Below are positions 5,664 to 8,823 of a DNA stretch of 8,823 nt, piece by piece. Each line of letters starts with the position of its first letter. Position 1 is the stretch's first letter. The notes under the pieces are model-generated. The model saw only the letters and a list, made by a program, of their open reading frames with translations. It made no database searches and was not told where the DNA came from. Source of the DNA: Fidelibacterota bacterium 46_43. GTDB taxonomy: Bacteria > Fidelibacterota > Fidelibacteria > Fidelibacterales > Fidelibacteraceae. The position numbers and the translations under genes were made by a program. The stretch is taken from assembly GCA_001509335.1 (NCBI GenBank), contig LGGY01000200.1, forward strand, positions 1 through 8,823, in the 5' to 3' direction.

Positions 5664-6539
5664 ATGCTCAGTATGACTGGTTTCGGAAAAGCGGAAGGTG
5701 CCTATCACAGTATCCGGTTCACGGTGGAAATCAAATCCGTGAACAGCCGGTATTTGGATATCTCTACTGTGATTCCCCGAAAAGTTGCGTTCCTTGAAAA
5801 TCCGATCCGGGACTACCTGACAAAAAAACTGGAGCGGGGCAAAATCCTGTTCATCCTGAATCTGACTGGGGATACCGGTGAAATCAGCCATTTTCAGCTG
5901 AATGAAAAACTCCTCCAAAATCTCCTGGATCTGAAACAGATTCTCAAAGAAAAATTTGATGTGGAGGGAGCACTTACCGTGACGGATATTCTTTCCCGGG
6001 AGGATGTAGTGGAACTGATGGATACAGCCGTGGAAGAGGATGCTTTGGCTGAAGCCATCCTGAAGACCACAGATACAGCCCTGGCCCGTCTGGAAGCCAT
6101 GCAAAAACTGGAAGGCGAATACCTGAAGGAGCAGTTTGAGCGGGATCTGTACAGCATGTCCCGTGAAATCGACACGATTGATGCCATCCGGCAGACGAAT
6201 CTGGATAAGCATGTTTCCACCATGAAGGAACGGGTGGAAAAACTCTTGAATCAGTATGCCCTGGATGAAGGCCGTATGTATCAGGAAATTGCCCTTCTGG
6301 TCGATAAACTGGATATTACCGAAGAGATCCAGCGATTTAAAAGTCATTTGCTCCAATTCAAAGCCTATTTGAATGAAGAAGATTCCGTTGGGAAACGATG
6401 TAATTTTCTCCTTCAGGAAATGCATCGCGAAGTGAATACCCTGGGGAATAAAGTGGCAAATGCCGATATTTCCCAACGGGTAGTTGAAATTAAAAACCGG
6501 ATAGAAATGATTCGCGAGCAGGTTCAGAATATCCAATGA
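5664..6539 (+). CDS. yicC: YicC/YloC family endoribonuclease
   Basis: A 291-residue protein, close to E. coli YicC (287). The N-terminus MLSMTGFGKAEG is the family signature, followed by EIKSVNSRYLDI (residues about 28-39). The long middle is helical and highly charged, likely coiled coil. The C-terminal domain has HREVNTLGNK (254-263) and KVANADIS, the most conserved block and probably part of the active site. YicC members have been reported as metal-dependent endoribonucleases; E. coli YicC takes part in decay of the small RNA RyhB. The ATG has GGAG 8 bases upstream (5652-5655). The stop overlaps the gmk start by 4 bases. The yicC-gmk-rpoZ neighbourhood is seen across many phyla. The substrate in this organism is unknown. 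Confidence 0.95.
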   Translation: MLSMTGFGKAEGAYHSIRFTVEIKSVNSRYLDISTVIPRKVAFLENPIRDYLTKKLERGKILFILNLTGDTGEISHFQLNEKLLQNLLDLKQILKEKFDVEGALTVTDILSREDVVELMDTAVEEDALAEAILKTTDTALARLEAMQKLEGEYLKEQFERDLYSMSREIDTIDAIRQTNLDKHVSTMKERVEKLLNQYALDEGRMYQEIALLVDKLDITEEIQRFKSHLLQFKAYLNEEDSVGKRCNFLLQEMHREVNTLGNKVANADISQRVVEIKNRIEMIREQVQNIQ

Positions 6540-7105
6540 AGCAGGGTGTACTCATTCTCTTTGCCGCACACAGCGGTGCCGGTAAAACGACCATTATCCG
6601 GGAACTCTTACGGCGTCATCCGGACTGGTTTTTTTCTGTCTCGGCAACAACCCGCAAACCCCGGTCCGGTGAAGTGGACGGACAGGATTATCACTTTGTG
6701 TCTAGGGATGTTTTTCAAACCATGATCCGTGAAAATCAACTGCTCGAATATGAAGAGGTCCACGGTGAATTTTACGGGACACCGGCTGAACCGGTACGCC
6801 AGGCGCTGAAAAATGGAAAAGTGTGCATTTTTGACCTGGATGTCAAAGGGGTTATGAGCATTAAAAGACAATATCCGGAACAATCCCTCTCTGTCTTTAT
6901 TGAAGTCCCGGATATGAATCTTCTTAGGGAAAGATTGGTAAACCGGAAATCGGAAACACCGGAACAGATTGAAAAACGCCTTTCCAGGATCTCACTGGAA
7001 ACGGCGATGAAGGATGCTTTTGATGAAGTCGTTGTTAACGACCGGCTGGAAAAGGCAGTCCAAAGAACGGAAACATTGATCAAACAGATAAAGGAAAGGT
7101 GCTAA
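6536..7105 (+). CDS. gmk: Guanylate kinase
   Basis: A 189-residue cytosolic enzyme that converts GMP and ATP to GDP and ADP. The P-loop is AHSGAGKT (residues 11-18). It fits the Walker A pattern, although most family members have a proline where this one has H12. The GMP-binding region is SVSATTRKPRSGEVDGQDYHF (34-54; read as SVSATTRKPR then SGEVDGQDYHF), with the arginines and Y52 that hold the GMP phosphate and base. FYGTP (75-79) and the CIFDLDVKG Walker B-like segment follow, then the lid around RERLVNRKSE. The ATG overlaps the yicC stop (ATGA) and lacks a strong ribosome site, so translation is probably coupled. The length is usual for the family (about 200). Confidence 0.97.
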   Translation: MKQGVLILFAAHSGAGKTTIIRELLRRHPDWFFSVSATTRKPRSGEVDGQDYHFVSRDVFQTMIRENQLLEYEEVHGEFYGTPAEPVRQALKNGKVCIFDLDVKGVMSIKRQYPEQSLSVFIEVPDMNLLRERLVNRKSETPEQIEKRLSRISLETAMKDAFDEVVVNDRLEKAVQRTETLIKQIKERC

Positions 7106-7435
7106 ATGTCTAAAGGTGGATTCAAGTACGAAGGGGAGAGGCCCGAAGATATCTTTGAAGCAATTATTATCATGGCAAAACGGGCGCGTCAGATCAATCA
7201 ACGGAGGGCAGACAAATTCACCCTTCGTCCCTATCAGATGTCTGAAGGGGAAGAAGAGGTGGAACAGGAAGCCTTGTATGATGATTTCGACTTCGACAGT
7301 CTGGAAAAACCTACAACCATGGCCATGCGTCAGTATGCCAATCAGGAAATTGAATATGAATACAGTGATCCTGACGAAGAGTATGACGAAATGGAAGATG
7401 ATTCCATGTTTGAGATGGATGACCATCTGATTTGA
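7106..7435 (+). CDS. rpoZ: DNA-directed RNA polymerase omega subunit
   Basis: A 109-residue protein with the omega pattern: EDIFEAIIIMAKRARQINQRRADK (residues about 14-37, here broken as EDIFEAIIIMAKRA and RQINQRRADK) and EKPTTMAMRQYANQEIEY (67-84). Omega binds the beta' subunit and assists polymerase assembly; in Proteobacteria it also forms part of a ppGpp site. The last 25 residues are strongly acidic (YSDPDEEYDEMEDDSMFEMDD), longer than in E. coli omega (91 residues). Such acidic tails occur in other FCB omegas. The ATG immediately follows the gmk TAA, and AAAGG lies 6-7 bases upstream. The gmk-rpoZ link is conserved in many bacteria. Confidence 0.9.
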   Translation: MSKGGFKYEGERPEDIFEAIIIMAKRARQINQRRADKFTLRPYQMSEGEEEVEQEALYDDFDFDSLEKPTTMAMRQYANQEIEYEYSDPDEEYDEMEDDSMFEMDDHLI

Positions 7436-8634
7436 TGGAAGCCCTGAAAGGAAAACGGATTCTTGTGGGGATCACGGGGGGGATTGCCGTATATAAGGCG
7501 GCATCTCTCGTCAGAAGACTCACACACGATTATGCCTGTGATGTGCAGGTGGTGATGACGAAGCATGCCCTGGAATTTATGACACCCCTGACCTTTGAGA
7601 CCTTTACCGATAAACCGGTGCTGACCAGCATGTGGAAATCAGGGGAAAAAGTTTCAACCCGACATATCGACCTTGTGGCAGCTGCAGACATGCTTTTGAT
7701 TGTGCCTGCCACGGCCAATATTGTGGGAAAAGCCGCTTCAGGTATGGGAGACGATCTTTTAAGTACCATGATCCTGGCTGCCGATCCTGAAAAATGTTTT
7801 TTTGCCCTGGCCATGAATACCCGTATGTATGAAAACCCGTTTTTTCAACAAAACCGGACAGCATTACTCGATGCAGGCTATGGCATCATTGAACCGGAAA
7901 CAGGACCTCTGGCTTCCCGGACAGAAGGGGAAGGAAAGGGTCGCCTGGCAGATGAAAAAACCATTTTGTCAGAAATGAACGATTATTTTTCTTTCCGGGG
8001 AATGTTGAAGGGAAAAAGGGTGTTGATCAGTGGCGGTCCCACACGGGAATACCTGGATGATATTCGCTTCATCTCAAATCCTTCCACAGGCAAAATGGGG
8101 ATAGCCCTGGCCCGTGCTGCTGCCCTGGCCGGAGCCGATGTGACATTGGTCCTGGGCCCCGGTAGTGTGGAAGCTGAAGGTCCCTATACCACGATCCGGG
8201 TGAATACGGCCGATGAAATGGCCCATGAGCTCTTGACCCGCTACGAAAAAAATCAGATTGTGATCATGGCTGCAGCGGTGGAAGATATCCGCCCGGAAAA
8301 GCAGGAAGGAAAGGTGAAAAAACAGGCCATTCCTCCACAAATCAGACTTTCATCCACGACTGACATCCTCCGGGAGATGGGAAAACGAAAGACGGATCAG
8401 ATTTTGGTGGGTTTCAGTGTGGAACTCCGGGATGAAGAGGATGCCTCTCTCCGCAAATTGAAGGAAAAAAACCTGGACTTCATCGTGATCAATAATCCTC
8501 TGCACAAAGGCGCGGCTTTCGGGCATGATACCAATGCGTGTATCGTCCGGAGTAAGGATGGACTGCGCGTAGAAATACCCTTAATGTCTAAACGGAAACT
8601 GGCAAAAAAAATTCTTTCACTGATTGCCGGATAA
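7435..8634 (+). CDS. coaBC: Bifunctional phosphopantothenoylcysteine decarboxylase / phosphopantothenate-cysteine ligase
   Basis: A 399-residue fusion enzyme for two steps of coenzyme A synthesis. The N-terminal CoaC half is an FMN-dependent decarboxylase: GITGGIAVYKA (residues 12-22), the catalytic histidine H77 in TRHIDLV, PATANIVGK (91-99) and LAMNTRMYENP (125-135). The C-terminal CoaB half is a CTP-dependent ligase: SGGPTREYLDDIRFISN (199-215), STGKMG (217-222), AAAVEDIRP (279-287) and KVKKQ (293-297). The flap segment GPLASRTEGEGKGR (157-170) has S161 where E. coli and plant enzymes have a cysteine used in the reductive step. I chose the ATG at 7435, which shares one base with the rpoZ TGA. 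A TTG one codon earlier is also open but less likely. No strong ribosome site is seen, so coupling to rpoZ is probable. Confidence 0.96.
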   Translation: MEALKGKRILVGITGGIAVYKAASLVRRLTHDYACDVQVVMTKHALEFMTPLTFETFTDKPVLTSMWKSGEKVSTRHIDLVAAADMLLIVPATANIVGKAASGMGDDLLSTMILAADPEKCFFALAMNTRMYENPFFQQNRTALLDAGYGIIEPETGPLASRTEGEGKGRLADEKTILSEMNDYFSFRGMLKGKRVLISGGPTREYLDDIRFISNPSTGKMGIALARAAALAGADVTLVLGPGSVEAEGPYTTIRVNTADEMAHELLTRYEKNQIVIMAAAVEDIRPEKQEGKVKKQAIPPQIRLSSTTDILREMGKRKTDQILVGFSVELRDEEDASLRKLKEKNLDFIVINNPLHKGAAFGHDTNACIVRSKDGLRVEIPLMSKRKLAKKILSLIAG

Positions 8635-8639
8635 CACTC

Positions 8640-8823
8640 ATGGATCCAAAAAGTCCTCAAAAAAGAATACGTTCCTACCTGACGTATGTCCGGGATGTGT
8701 TCGGAACAGAACTTTTGGTTAACAGAGAAAAGAAAATGACGGAACTGGACCTGTATCGCCAATCCATAGAGCAGTGTACAAAATGTGCTTTGTCACAAAC
8801 CCGGAAACATTTTGTTTTTGGGA
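8640..8823 (+). CDS. Uracil-DNA glycosylase, family 4 (Fe-S type), N-terminal part
   Basis: The first 61 residues are present and the gene runs off the window. C46-x-x-C49 in IEQCTKCALSQTRKHFVFG matches the start of family 4 uracil-DNA glycosylases, where these cysteines bind a 4Fe-4S cluster and the VFGxG loop follows. The enzyme would remove uracil from DNA in base excision repair. The glycosylase catalytic motifs lie beyond the end. Before the cysteines is a charged N-terminal extension of about 45 residues (KRIRSYLTYVRDVFGTELLV), as in many FCB and Gram-positive members. The ATG is 5 bases after the coaBC stop, so the gene probably belongs to the same operon. The ribosome site is weak. 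Confidence 0.85.
   Translation, partial: MDPKSPQKRIRSYLTYVRDVFGTELLVNREKKMTELDLYRQSIEQCTKCALSQTRKHFVFG

Noticed and set aside
5505..6536. A 343-codon open frame on the minus strand, antisense to yicC and reaching into the divergent control region
   Set aside because: It is rich in Phe, Ile and His with no recognisable domain, lies opposite a clear YicC family gene, and has no good ribosome site that I can see. It is a shadow of the yicC codon pattern.
1..8823. A search by eye for CRISPR repeats, tRNA or rRNA genes, transposases, toxin-antitoxin pairs, phage or defence genes
   Set aside because: None seen. Coding is continuous and every larger gene belongs to a core family. The gaps over 100 bases (1010-1148, 1665-1812, 5393-5663) show only promoter, terminator and hairpin elements.

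Overview
The window is a dense piece of bacterial chromosome made almost entirely of core housekeeping genes. I see no mobile element, CRISPR array, rRNA, tRNA, phage gene or defence system. Both ends cut through genes. Three things suggest the FCB superphylum (Bacteroidota, Calditrichota, Marinimicrobia, KSB1 and relatives): folK followed directly by a deoxynucleoside kinase, the order rplM-rpsI-rpsB-tsf-pyrH-frr, and the order yicC-gmk-rpoZ-coaBC-family 4 uracil-DNA glycosylase. This placement rests on remembered gene order and protein style, and I cannot go to a narrower rank.

Region 1 (1-1009, + strand): the 3' end of folK (folate synthesis), a deoxynucleoside kinase whose ATG follows the folK stop with no gap, and a small membrane protein of unknown function that overlaps the kinase stop by 4 bases. 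Region 2 (1010-1812): a lone ferritin-like gene of the Dps-like (DPSL/thioferritin) type behind its own leader and a perfect AGGAGG, followed by a terminator shared with the converging operon.

Region 3 (1813-5392, - strand, read right to left): rplM, rpsI, rpsB, tsf, pyrH and frr, tightly packed, giving four translation proteins, UMP kinase and ribosome recycling factor. rplM starts with TTG and pyrH with GTG, both behind good Shine-Dalgarno sequences.

Region 4 (5393-5663): a 271-base divergent control region. It holds a good promoter for the ribosomal operon, a 14-base perfect palindrome centred on the predicted transcription start, a possible leader hairpin before rplM, and a strong bulged hairpin before yicC. 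Region 5 (5664-8823, + strand): yicC (endoribonuclease family), gmk (guanylate kinase), rpoZ (RNA polymerase omega), coaBC (coenzyme A synthesis) and the start of a family 4 uracil-DNA glycosylase. The first four overlap or abut, which suggests one co-translated operon.

I found no convincing undescribed system. The points most worth a second look are the divergent control region, the small membrane protein next to the nucleoside kinase, and a serine in CoaBC where a catalytic cysteine is usual.
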